Source: an uncultured Bryobacteraceae bacterium
GTDB taxonomy: Bacteria > Acidobacteriota > Terriglobia > Bryobacterales > Bryobacteraceae
DNA: 32,723 nucleotides
Assembly (NCBI GenBank): GCA_955652915.1
Contig: CATPCJ010000282.1
Location: forward strand, 1 to 32,723
Direction of reading: 5' to 3'
In this document: one piece after another, positions 1-8,831 of the stretch
Position numbering within the stretch: position 1 is the first letter of the stretch
Layout: every line of letters starts with the position of its first letter
Translations under genes and position numbers: made by a program
The notes under the pieces: model-generated
Told to the model about the DNA's origin: nothing
The model's database searches: none
Seen by the model: the letters and a program-made list of their open reading frames with translations, nothing else

Positions 1-6
1 AGGCGT

Positions 7-510
7 TTGGTTCGCCTCAGCTTTATGCTTTCAGTCGCAGTGCCAGGCTTCTGCTGCACCTGTGTTACGACGGAGCTAAACTCTGACGCGAGAACGCTAA
101 TGAGCGGCCAATCGGTAGTGTTCCGCGGCACCGTGCTCGACAGAAAGACCCAACCGCCACGCCCTGAGATGAAAGGGCGAGGCCGCTACGCCATTACTTT
201 CCGAGTCGACGAGTACTGGAAGGGCTCTCCGGGACAGACCATTATTATCTACGGACTTGATAGCGGCCCGGACTGTATGGGAGATGGCGGCTATAAAGTT
301 GGCAAGAACTATCTCGTCTATGCCTACGAACAGGATGTTAAAGATGTAATCATGGGAAAGATTTTTTGGTATGGCTGGACCGACGTGCTACCTGAAGGAA
401 CAAAGATGCTGGTGCCCAACACAGCCTGTATGCCGGGTGGCGAAAGCTCTGCGGTCCGAAAGGCAATTCAGCAACTGGGAAAGGGTTGCATCCCGGCAAA
501 GACCGGCTGA
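7..510 (+). CDS. Small secreted NTR/TIMP-like cysteine protein (5' end may lie outside window)
   Basis: The reading frame opens at a TTG seven bases into the window, so the true start may lie upstream. The N-terminus is a hydrophobic export segment ending in a Cys-rich CCTCV stretch. The body has a VFRGTV strand, a second strand ending in EYWKG, a Cys in the middle (GPDC), a VGKNYLVYAY strand and a late NTACM Cys. This order (CxC at the mature N-terminus, 'VFRGTV', 'WKG', 'YLVYA', late Cys) matches small bacterial proteins with a netrin/TIMP-like OB fold, which are envelope proteins of unknown target. The assignment rests on this pattern only. The gene stands alone, with 89 bases before the next gene. 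Confidence 0.65.
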   Translation: MVRLSFMLSVAVPGFCCTCVTTELNSDARTLMSGQSVVFRGTVLDRKTQPPRPEMKGRGRYAITFRVDEYWKGSPGQTIIIYGLDSGPDCMGDGGYKVGKNYLVYAYEQDVKDVIMGKIFWYGWTDVLPEGTKMLVPNTACMPGGESSAVRKAIQQLGKGCIPAKTG

Positions 511-599
511 TTTGGTATGGAGCACTTGGAGGCCGGGTTCGACAAAATCCACCCAAAATGTTACGATGTAATTGAGGCAGTACCTCCTCCCCTCTCTTT

Positions 600-851
600 A
601 TGGCTAATAAACCAGCGTTTGCTCCCGCGGCGCAAATTGAACATTCTAAGTATGGCTTAGGTTCGGTGCTCTCCTGCAACGAAGAACATATTGTCATCAA
701 ATTTGACGACCATGGCGAGAAGAAATTCGTGCTTTCGATCGCACTGGCGGCTCTCAAGAAGAGCGATCGTCAACCGCCCGTGGAGAAGCGCCGCGCGACA
801 CGCAAGAAGGCCGTTCCCGTGGCAGTGGCGGCCGCAAAATCCGAAGCCTAG
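600..851 (+). CDS. Stand-alone UvrD/PcrA C-terminal-tail-like (Tudor-like) domain protein
   Basis: An 83-residue protein. Residues 13-50 read HSKYGLGSVLSC, then IVIKFDDHGEKKFVLS, then ALAALKK. This closely resembles the short SH3/Tudor-like domain that ends UvrD/PcrA helicases (H-x-K-[FY]-G-x-G-x-V, then F-D-x-x-G-x-K-K-F). In helicases that tail contacts RNA polymerase. Here it is free, followed by a Lys/Arg-rich and then Ala-rich tail (KKSDRQPPVEKRRATRKKA) that could bind nucleic acid. No clear Shine-Dalgarno precedes the ATG; the leader is a pyrimidine run. A role in DNA repair or transcription is inference. The coding call is fairly secure. Confidence 0.7.
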   Translation: MANKPAFAPAAQIEHSKYGLGSVLSCNEEHIVIKFDDHGEKKFVLSIALAALKKSDRQPPVEKRRATRKKAVPVAVAAAKSEA

Positions 852-856
852 TTTCT

Positions 857-961
857 CTATTCGGTTCTCAGCGTAATCATCGGATCCACGCTAGCCGCTC
901 TGCGCGGCGGAATATAGCAAGCCAGCATAGCCGCGGCCGCCAGCAAATCGCATCGGGTAGC
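857..961 (-). pseudogene. Decayed C-terminal remnant of a MacB/ADOP-type ABC transporter permease
   Basis: Read on the minus strand and ending in TAG at 857-859, the frame gives AAAAMLACYIPPRRAASVDP followed by MITLRTE and the stop. This is the hallmark C-terminus of MacB/FtsX-type permeases (last membrane helix, then YIPxRRAxxVDPMxxLR-E), including the duplicated orphan permeases common in Acidobacteria. Upstream of about position 961 the similarity disappears and the frame reaches an in-frame stop at 1028-1030. No other permease segment is in the window. It is a relic, not a gene. Confidence 0.6.
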
Positions 962-1027
962 GTGACCGTTTTCAAGGGCTCCGATGCGAGGAATACGAGG
1001 TATCCCAGCGAGCGGTTCCCTACCCCC

Positions 1028-1579
1028 TCACCCGATGTCCGGCAACGTCAGCAGGGCATCGTTGAAGCGATTGGTAAAGTTCGCGACACAGATCGTCAGC
1101 GTCAGCTCCACGATCTGATCGTCACTGTAGTATTGCTTCAACTCATTGATGGCGCCTTCGCGGATGGCGGACGCCCCGCGCGTTACTCGTTCGGCGTAGA
1201 GCAATGTGGCATTTTCCTTGGCGTCGAAGGCCGGGCTTCGCAGGGGGAACGCCAACGCCTTGATCTGCTCGTCGGTAACCCCGCTCTTCTTGCCCGAGGC
1301 CGAGTGCGCCTTGAAACAGTACTCGCATCCGTTGATGAGCGCGGTTTTCAGGTACGCCAGCTCCTTGTATTTCGCTTCCACCGTACCTTTGTTAATCACC
1401 GCGCTGTAGAGCGGCATGAAATGTTCCAACGCTTCGGGGACGCGCGCCATGGTGGCGAAGAAACTGGGCATCTTGCCGAAGGCCTGGGTCAATTTATCGA
1501 AGATTGGCTGCACGTTCGCCGCCGCCTCCTGCTTGGAAAGCGGGCTGACAACCGCCTGAGAGACGCTTGCTGCCGACAT
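1028..1579 (-). CDS. AhpD-like carboxymuconolactone decarboxylase-family (peroxidase-related) protein
   Basis: A 183-residue all-helical protein of the CMD/AhpD fold. Residues 73-92 hold the active-site signature: Glu73, then Cys85-x-x-Cys88 and His92 (NGCEYCFKAH). In AhpD the Cys pair and His carry out lipoyl-coupled alkylhydroperoxide reduction; in this single-domain subgroup the substrate is unknown. The start is set by a GAAGGGAA Shine-Dalgarno seven or so bases before the ATG. It is the last gene of a minus-strand run after a CoA-binding protein and an O-acetylhomoserine sulfhydrylase, which suggests a sulfur/redox setting. Family certain, substrate unknown. Confidence 0.85.
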   Translation of the reverse strand: MSAASVSQAVVSPLSKQEAAANVQPIFDKLTQAFGKMPSFFATMARVPEALEHFMPLYSAVINKGTVEAKYKELAYLKTALINGCEYCFKAHSASGKKSGVTDEQIKALAFPLRSPAFDAKENATLLYAERVTRGASAIREGAINELKQYYSDDQIVELTLTICVANFTNRFNDALLTLPDIG

Positions 1580-1621
1580 GAATTAGTTCCCTTCCGCGGG
1601 CCGAAGCCCGCTCTTCTTGGA

Positions 1622-2142
1622 TTATTTCCCAACCGAATGGTTTCGCTTTTGCGAGCTGATCACGCCGGTATTCAAACCAAGCGTGCTGAGGCCGCCGAAG
1701 AAACGGGCGTGCTCAATTTTTATGCAACGGTCCATCACTACTTCCAAACCCGCGTCCCGCGCGCGCTGAGCGGCTTCTTCGTGAATCACTCCAAGCTGCA
1801 TCCAGACTACTTTCGCGCCGATCTGAATCGCTTCCTCGACGATATCAGGTACCGCCGCGGGCTCGCGGAAAATGTCCACGATGTCCACCGGACCGGGCAC
1901 GTCGAGGAGCGTTGGATAGGACCTGAGTTTCAACACTTCCTTCTCTCGCGGATTCACCGGGATCACGTCATAGCCTTCCGACCGCAGATAAATCGCGGCG
2001 AAATGGCTGGGGCGGAACGGATTGGAGGAAAGGCCCACCATGGCGATCCGCTTGTAGCGTTCCAGGATCCGGATACGATCCGCGACCGTGGTTGCAAAAC
2101 GACCCTGGTTCACTGGCGAGTTGCCGCTTACGCCGTCCGCCA

Positions 2143-2143
<1 letters not shown>
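1622..2143 (-). CDS. CoA-binding (CoA_binding_2, YccU-like) Rossmann protein
   Basis: A 173-residue single-domain protein. Residues about 30-150 give the CoA_binding_2 pattern: IAMVGLSSNPFRPSH at the nucleotide loop, GYDVIPVNPRE after the second strand, then VDIVDIFREPAAV, KVVWMQLG and a late VVMDRCIKIEH. The fold is that of the N-terminal half of succinyl-CoA synthetase alpha, and the stand-alone proteins have no established reaction. Its ATG overlaps the TAA of the O-acetylhomoserine sulfhydrylase gene (TAATG), so translation is probably coupled. That pairing suggests a link to thiol or methionine metabolism, which is inference from position. Confidence 0.85.
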
Positions 2144-3821
<1,678 letters not shown>

Positions 3822-3825
<4 letters not shown>

Positions 3826-3930
3826 AGGACGATTCGGTCTATCTACGGCACGTTCCGGAGCGTTGTCGCAGGAGCGAAGAATACCCGGCGGCTGGCATGC
3901 AAGACGAGGAGTGCACGGTTCATCGGCGAT
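3822..3930 (+). pseudogene. Truncated HepT-like (HEPN toxin) remnant
   Basis: A TTG overlapping the nucleotidyltransferase stop (TTGA) opens a frame starting MKDDSVYLRHVPE, then RRSEEYPAAGMQDEE. This aligns by eye with the N-terminus of HepT toxins (MKDD-xx-YL-xH-I-x-x-x-x-x-x-I-EEYT-x-G). The HepT similarity fades after about 30 codons and the frame runs into the 3' end of the convergent Uma2 gene. The family's catalytic Rx4-6H near the C-terminus is absent. I read this as a toxin gene lost by truncation where the Uma2 cluster abuts it. Confidence 0.55.
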
Positions 3931-4464
3931 TCAATCGGGGAATAGGGAATCTATCGAAGTCGACCAGCCAGGAAACAGATCGGATCGCAACTCGCCCTCG
4001 CCGACGATCTTGCTACGGCCATCCCGATAATTCAATCGCACGTTTCGGGTCTTGGAGTCGACGATCCACACTTCTTCGGAACCGTGTGCGAGATACTGCT
4101 TCGTTTTCATCTCGAGCCGGGCCGGCGGGTTCGATTCCGAAACCACTTCAATGGCAACGGCAGGAGCGCCTTTGTAGTAGCCATCAGGATCGGCCGCTTG
4201 AATCTGGGCCGTTCTCACAAAGCTGACATCCGGTTGCAGCCAGGTATCGGAAGAGAGCTTGAACCCAGCTTCAATGTGTACTTCACCTAGCCCATTTTGG
4301 CGTATGTACGGCCGGAGAACGTCCGAAATTTTTTGCTGAATACGGCTATGGCGAGATTTTGCGGGGGCCAAGACGATGTGCTCTCCTTGGAGCAGTTCAT
4401 GCTTCATTCCGTCGTCTTGGAATTTCTCGAACTGCTCGAAGGTCTGGAGCGTTCGGGTACTCAT
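3931..4464 (-). CDS. Uma2 family (DUF820) PD-(D/E)xK nuclease-fold protein, downstream copy
   Basis: A 177-residue protein. The Uma2 core is visible: an N-terminal HELLQGEHIV segment, GFKLSSDTWLQPDVSFV with the Asp of the nuclease motif, AVAIEVVSESN with the conserved Glu, and KTKQYLAHGSEEVWIVDS with the Lys. These are the parts of a restriction-endonuclease-like site; whether Uma2 proteins cut DNA in cells is mostly unproven. Its ATG overlaps the upstream copy's TGA by four bases (ATGA), so I reject the longer frame to 4605. It is a near copy of the neighbouring gene; by eye 38 or so of 177 positions differ. Confidence 0.85.
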   Translation of the reverse strand: MSTRTLQTFEQFEKFQDDGMKHELLQGEHIVLAPAKSRHSRIQQKISDVLRPYIRQNGLGEVHIEAGFKLSSDTWLQPDVSFVRTAQIQAADPDGYYKGAPAVAIEVVSESNPPARLEMKTKQYLAHGSEEVWIVDSKTRNVRLNYRDGRSKIVGEGELRSDLFPGWSTSIDSLFPD

Positions 4465-5000
4465 GGCTTGTCCGGAAACAGGGAATCTATCGGAGTCGAC
4501 CAGCCGGGAAACAGATCCGATCGCAACTCGCCCTCGCCAATTGTCCTGCTGCTGCCCTCCCGATAAATCAACCGCACATTGCTGGCCGCCGGATCGACGA
4601 TCCACACTTCTTCGGAACCGTGGGCGAAGTACAGCTTCGTTTTCCTATCGAGCCGGGCTGGCGTGTTCGATTCGGAAACGACCTCAATGGCAACGGCAGG
4701 CGCTCCCTTGTAGTAGCCGTCAGGATCGGCAGCTTGAATCTGGGCTGCTTTCACAAAGCTGACGTCTGGTTGCAGCCACGTGTCGGAAGATAGCTTGAAT
4801 CCCGTTTCGATTCGTACGTCGCCAAGCTGATGCTGACTTACATTGGGCCAGATAAGATGCAGCAGTCTATGTTGGATGTTGGAGTGGCGAAGTTTTGGCG
4901 GCGGCAAGACGATGTGCTCTCCTTGGAGCAATTCATGCTTCATTCCGTCGTCTTGGAATTTCTCGAACTGCTCGAAGGTCTGGAGCGTTCGGGTATTCAT
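4461..5000 (-). CDS. Uma2 family (DUF820) PD-(D/E)xK nuclease-fold protein, upstream copy
   Basis: A 179-residue paralogue of the adjacent downstream gene with the same putative catalytic residues (QPDVSFV, VAIEVVSESN, RKTKLYFAHGSEE). The start, MNTRTLQTFEQFEKF, matches the paralogue exactly in position. Differences are concentrated in residues about 33-63, between the N-terminal HELLQGEHIV segment and the GFKLSSDTW core; the rest is nearly identical. It is first in a two-gene unit joined by an ATGA overlap. Uma2 genes are typically multi-copy in cyanobacteria and acidobacteria. Function unknown. Confidence 0.87.
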   Translation of the reverse strand: MNTRTLQTFEQFEKFQDDGMKHELLQGEHIVLPPPKLRHSNIQHRLLHLIWPNVSQHQLGDVRIETGFKLSSDTWLQPDVSFVKAAQIQAADPDGYYKGAPAVAIEVVSESNTPARLDRKTKLYFAHGSEEVWIVDPAASNVRLIYREGSSRTIGEGELRSDLFPGWSTPIDSLFPDKP

Positions 5001-5129
5001 GGCTCAATAATACTGCTATCGCATTGATTCCGAACAGTGCCTTCCTGCTTTTGAACACGCCGCCAACGCCTTGCCCTTATTTTCTAATGGCTTAACCGTG
5101 GCATCCCAAGTGCATATCTCCGTTCGCCC

Positions 5130-6383
5130 ATGGATATTCCGCGAAAAAATGTGACTCGCAGACGGGTCATACGGCGGCTGGTGATCGGCACCATTGTTGT
5201 GGGCGCCGTCTCCATCACCACCGCGGTTACCTCCAGACTAAAACCCGCCTCGCCAACCGTCGACAAGGCCACCGTCTGGATCGATACCGTCAAGCGTGGC
5301 GAAATGCTGCGCGAAGTGCGAGGCATGGGAACGCTGGTGCCTGAGGCTCTCTTCCATGTGCCGGCACCCTTCGATGGACGCGTCGCGAACATTGCCGTTC
5401 TTCCGGGAAGCCACGTCACCGAAGACACCGTGCTGGTGGAACTGCGCAATCCGGACGTGCAGCAGCAGGCCCTGGATGCGGAATGGAACCTGCAGGCCGC
5501 TGAATCCGATCTGCTCAATTTGAAGGCACAGTCCCATAGCGCGCGCCTGACGCAGCGCTCTAACCTGGCCAGTCTGGAAGCCCAATATCGCAACGCCAAG
5601 GCGAAGGGCGACCGCGATGAGGTTCTGTACAAGCAAGGTCTCATGCTGGAATTGGATTACAGGCTTTCGAAAAGCACCGTGGAGGAGCTGGCCAATCAAC
5701 TTTCGATCGAGCAGGAGCGCGCTAAGGCGCTGTCGGAATCGCTGGATGCCCAGTTGGCGAGCAAAGAGACTTCGCTCCGGCAAATGCGCGCAATGGTGCA
5801 ATTGCGACACGATCAAATCAATTCGCTAAAAGTGCGGGCGGGCGCATCCGGCGTATTGCAGCAGGTGCTGGTGCAGGTGGGGCAACGCATCGGACCCGGA
5901 GCGGACTTGGCCATCGTGGTGCAGCCGAGCAAACTGAAAGCGGAATTAAAGATTCCAGAAACGCTGGCCAAGGATGTCGAGATGGGCCAGCTTGCGAACA
6001 TCGATACGCGCAACGGCATCATTCCCGGACGCGTTTCGCGAATCGATCCGTCAGTCCTCAACGGCTCGGTGGATATCGATGTGCGTTTGCTGGGTCCACT
6101 GCCGCACGGCGCGCGTCCCGACCTTAGCGTGGATGGAACCATCGAGATCGAGCGTCTCAATAATGTGATCTTTACGGGCCGGCCGGTTACCGCGTCGGCG
6201 GGAGGATCCATCACATTGTTTAAAGTGGCCGCGGAAGGGAAAGAAGCAAGCCGCGTCAAGGTGCGGCTGGGGCGCAGCTCGGTGAATACCATCGAAGTCC
6301 TGGAAGGGCTGAAAGCAGGCGACCGGGTGATCCTGTCCGACATGTCCAACTGGGACGCGTTCGATCATATTCGCTTGAACTAG
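5130..6383 (+). CDS. HlyD/MacA-type periplasmic adaptor (membrane fusion) protein
   Basis: A 417-residue protein with an Arg/Lys-rich N-terminus and one membrane anchor (about residues 14-34). It then has the split lipoyl half-motif VPAPFDGRVANIAVLPG with H-V-T-E-D-T, a long coiled-coil hairpin (about 105-235, rich in Q/E/A/L), a second lipoyl half (VRAGASGVLQQVLVQVGQRI), and a beta-barrel/MP domain ending in LEGLKAGDRVIL. It would bridge an inner-membrane pump to an outer-membrane channel. The TolC-type gene follows after one base. No ATPase, MacB or RND pump gene is adjacent, so the partner must be encoded elsewhere. Confidence 0.88.
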   Translation: MDIPRKNVTRRRVIRRLVIGTIVVGAVSITTAVTSRLKPASPTVDKATVWIDTVKRGEMLREVRGMGTLVPEALFHVPAPFDGRVANIAVLPGSHVTEDTVLVELRNPDVQQQALDAEWNLQAAESDLLNLKAQSHSARLTQRSNLASLEAQYRNAKAKGDRDEVLYKQGLMLELDYRLSKSTVEELANQLSIEQERAKALSESLDAQLASKETSLRQMRAMVQLRHDQINSLKVRAGASGVLQQVLVQVGQRIGPGADLAIVVQPSKLKAELKIPETLAKDVEMGQLANIDTRNGIIPGRVSRIDPSVLNGSVDIDVRLLGPLPHGARPDLSVDGTIEIERLNNVIFTGRPVTASAGGSITLFKVAAEGKEASRVKVRLGRSSVNTIEVLEGLKAGDRVILSDMSNWDAFDHIRLN

Positions 6384-6384
6384 C

Positions 6385-8007
6385 ATGCGTCCCCTGTTGT
6401 TCTTCATGCTGGCGGCCGCTCCGGCGATGGCGGAGACCTTTCCCAGCGCCCAGTGGTTCCGGGTTCACTTCGGAAGTCCCGGTCTGCGCGTGGACCTGCA
6501 AGCGCCGGCGCACATTTCCGATCATCTTGTCGACGGCAAATTGGAGCTATCGCTGCGCGCCTACACGGAACTGGTGCTGGAGAACAACACCGACATCGCT
6601 CTTGCAAAGCTTCAGGTTTTAACGCCCGCCAATGCCATCACGCGCGCATTCGGCGCTTTCGATCCGCTGCTGCAGGCCGGCTTCAACAACACGCGCTCCA
6701 ATCAGCCCACCACCAGCGCGCTGCAAGGCGCGTCTACCCTGAGATCTTTGGCGCAGCCGGTGGACTTCAGCTATCAGCAACTGCTGCCGTCGGGCACCGC
6801 TTTGAGCGTGGGTTTCGACGCGCAGCGCGATTCGTCGAACAACGCCTTCAGCACTTACAATCCGGCTCTCAGCTCGAACCTGGCCGTCGCGTTCGATCAG
6901 CCCCTGCTTCGGAATCGCGGCGGGTCCGTTACCAGGCGAACGATTCTGATCGCCCGGTCGAACCTGCGGATCGGCCAGTTCCAACTTCGGGACCAGGTGA
7001 GTACACTGTTGGCATCCGCCGAAAACGCCTATTGGGACGTGGTGGAGGCGCGCGAGAATCTGGCTGTGCAGAAGAAATTTCTGGAACTGCGTGAGGCGGC
7101 TCTCCAACGCGCGCAGAAGCAACTGGACGCCGGCGCGCTGCTGCCGCTGGACATCTTTCAGCCCAAGGCCGACTATGCGTCCGCGCAAGTTTCCGTGATC
7201 CAAGCCAGGCAGGCGCTGGCGCGCCGCGAGAACACATTGCGGCAACAAATCGGCGCCGATCTGGATCCCAATTTGCGATCGCTGCCAATCGTTGTGACAG
7301 AATCGCTTTCCATCCCGGCCGTCATTCTTCCGGATCGGGAGTCCGCTATTCGCAAGGCGCTGGAATCGCGGCCGGATCGGCTGGCCTCGGCCGCCACGCT
7401 GGATACGGACGATCTGAGTATTCGCAATGCCGCCGATGCGCTTCGTCCCAGTGTTTCCCTGACGGGCAGCTACTCGTCGCAGGGCGTCGGAGGGATTTTC
7501 AATCAACTCAGCAATCCCTTCGGGAGCGACACGGTGATTACGCGGGTACCGGGCGGGTTCGGGGACTCGCTGGGGCAATTGTTTGGGTTCGTTTTTCCGG
7601 TTTACTCCGTGGGCCTGCGGCTGAAGCTGCCGATTCGCGACCGCGCCGCCGCGGCCGACCTGTCGGACGTGCAGATCCGCAAGCGGCAAGATGCCCTGCA
7701 ACTACGCAAGCTGGAACAGAACCTTCGCTTGCAAGTATTGAACGCCCTGGACGATCTGGAAGCCTCCCAAGCGAGCATGCAGCAGGCCGAGATCGCGCGC
7801 GACTTCGCCGAGAAGCGTTTCGCCGCCGAGCAAAAAAAGTACGAGTTGGGCGTCACGCAGCTCTTTTTTGTACTCGATGCCCAGACGCAGTTGAACCTGG
7901 CCGAAAACGACGTGCTGCGGCAATCCATCAATTATCGGCGAGGCCTGATCAACCTGCATTTGATGACGGGCGAACTGCTGGCGGAGCGGGGTATCACGCT
8001 GAACTGA
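6385..8007 (+). CDS. TolC family outer-membrane efflux channel
   Basis: A 540-residue protein with a cleavable signal (about residues 1-16, ending AMA). Two OEP repeats follow, each with long helical hairpins: the first includes ARSNLRIGQFQLRDQV and YWDVVEARENLAV, and the second includes RLQVLNALDDLEASQASMQ and KYELGVTQLFFVLDAQTQL. The last is the typical TolC C-terminal signature. It forms the outer-membrane exit duct. The ATG lies one base after the adaptor stop, so the two are co-translated. It ends 318 bases before a convergent PilZ gene. Confidence 0.9.
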   Translation: MRPLLFFMLAAAPAMAETFPSAQWFRVHFGSPGLRVDLQAPAHISDHLVDGKLELSLRAYTELVLENNTDIALAKLQVLTPANAITRAFGAFDPLLQAGFNNTRSNQPTTSALQGASTLRSLAQPVDFSYQQLLPSGTALSVGFDAQRDSSNNAFSTYNPALSSNLAVAFDQPLLRNRGGSVTRRTILIARSNLRIGQFQLRDQVSTLLASAENAYWDVVEARENLAVQKKFLELREAALQRAQKQLDAGALLPLDIFQPKADYASAQVSVIQARQALARRENTLRQQIGADLDPNLRSLPIVVTESLSIPAVILPDRESAIRKALESRPDRLASAATLDTDDLSIRNAADALRPSVSLTGSYSSQGVGGIFNQLSNPFGSDTVITRVPGGFGDSLGQLFGFVFPVYSVGLRLKLPIRDRAAAADLSDVQIRKRQDALQLRKLEQNLRLQVLNALDDLEASQASMQQAEIARDFAEKRFAAEQKKYELGVTQLFFVLDAQTQLNLAENDVLRQSINYRRGLINLHLMTGELLAERGITLN

Positions 8008-8238
8008 ACGGCCCGTCACAGAACTTCGAAATATTCTTTGTATTTGAAAACATGGGAGAAACCCCAGATTTCGCGCGGTGCATGGCAAGCCGCGCCGCGC
8101 CGAGGGATTATTCTTCAATTGGAAAGGGGTGCGGCGGGTCCTCCTACGAGACGTGCGGGCGTCTCGTGCCGTATCCCATTCCACTAGAACAAATGGGGTG
8201 ACAGGAAGCCAGTAAATAACGCTCTAAGATCAACACAG

Positions 8239-8303
8239 GCAAGAATGCCCGTGCCACACGTAACCCACTGAGTTCGTACAAATCGTGGCACAGGCATTCT
8301 TGC
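8239..8303. repeat. Long imperfect inverted repeat between convergent genes
   Basis: The 318-base gap 8008-8325 has no gene that I can support. Its main feature is a 19-base arm at 8239-8257 that pairs with 8285-8303 with one mismatch, across a 27-base loop (arm: GCAAGAATGCC, one variable base, GTGCCAC). It lies between the convergent TolC and PilZ genes, so it could act as a two-way terminator, though neither side has a strong T-run. It could also be a copy of a dispersed palindrome. Confidence 0.7.
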
Positions 8304-8325
8304 GAGCGCCAACTCGGGAACACTA

Positions 8326-8652
8326 CTACAACCGTGAATGCGGAGCCTGAAACTCACGCTGCCGGAATTCTATGGCCGTGCATCCGGCATCGGAGCGCAC
8401 CACGCGGCCTTTTGCCACTAGCTGCAACGCGCCCTCGGATTCCTGCGCTCCCGGCCAATTGATGCCCATTTCCAGCAGCTTTCCAAGGGGCAGGCAGAAG
8501 CTGGTAGTGAAAAGCACGCCCCCGCTGCTAATATTCACGGTGCGTCCGTGCGCGGGTGCTTCGCGGGTACGCTTACCCTGCCATTTCCATTTCACGTCGC
8601 GCTCAATGGAGTAGCGGCCGGCTCGTCTTCGCTCGATTTTCTGCTCGCTCAT
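8326..8652 (-). CDS. PilZ domain protein (putative c-di-GMP receptor)
   Basis: A 108-residue protein made almost wholly of a PilZ domain. The Arg motif is near the start (ERRRAGRYSIE, fitting RxxxR) and the second motif is NISSGG at about residues 41-46 (fitting [D/N]xSxxG). Together these bind cyclic di-GMP in known PilZ proteins. A hydrophobic strand pair follows, closing with GCTAIEF. With no fused output domain it would act as an adaptor on an unseen partner. No neighbouring GGDEF or EAL gene is present. Confidence 0.85.
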   Translation of the reverse strand: MSEQKIERRRAGRYSIERDVKWKWQGKRTREAPAHGRTVNISSGGVLFTTSFCLPLGKLLEMGINWPGAQESEGALQLVAKGRVVRSDAGCTAIEFRQREFQAPHSRL

Positions 8653-8751
8653 CAGGATACAGGATGACCCGCCAAGTACTTCAGGAGCAATGTAACCTTG
8701 TTGTCATGCCGTGCTGGTACTTCTGTACCGCTTAGCCGGTGGTGGAGGGGA

Positions 8752-8791
8752 ATGAACAAAACGAAGCGGCCCACGATCTTTCGCAGGCCGC
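8752..8791 (-). terminator. Rho-independent terminator for the secreted PKD-like gene
   Basis: On the minus strand, just downstream of the stop at 8832, positions 8791-8766 can fold into an 11-bp stem (GCGGCC-TGCGA with TCGTG-GGCCGC, two G-T wobbles) around an AAGA loop. A T-rich tract TTCGTTTTGTT follows at 8765-8755. This is a standard intrinsic terminator in the right place and orientation. Confidence 0.75.
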
Positions 8792-8831
8792 CTCATGGTG
8801 AGTTGAGCTTTCGTGCTGGAGGACGCAGCTT

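Larger units (their letters stand above)
3931..5000. repeat. Tandem gene duplication (about 535-bp direct repeats)
   Basis: The 3' end of each Uma2 gene carries a shared DNA stretch (plus strand, near 3945 and 4481: GGGAATCTATCG, then AGTCGACCAGCC, then GGAAACAGATC), and the 5' ends share the 18-codon start region. The unit therefore repeats head to tail over the full gene length, with a period of roughly 530-540 bases. Most of the sequence has diverged little; one internal block is strongly diverged. Confidence 0.8.

Noticed and set aside
4464..4605. Longer start for the downstream Uma2 gene
   Set aside because: The extra codons lie within the upstream copy in another frame, and the paralogue alignment fixes the ATG at 4464.
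6619..7701. A 360-codon minus-strand frame inside the TolC gene
   Set aside because: Antisense to a clear TolC family gene; Arg/Gln-rich shadow with no domain.
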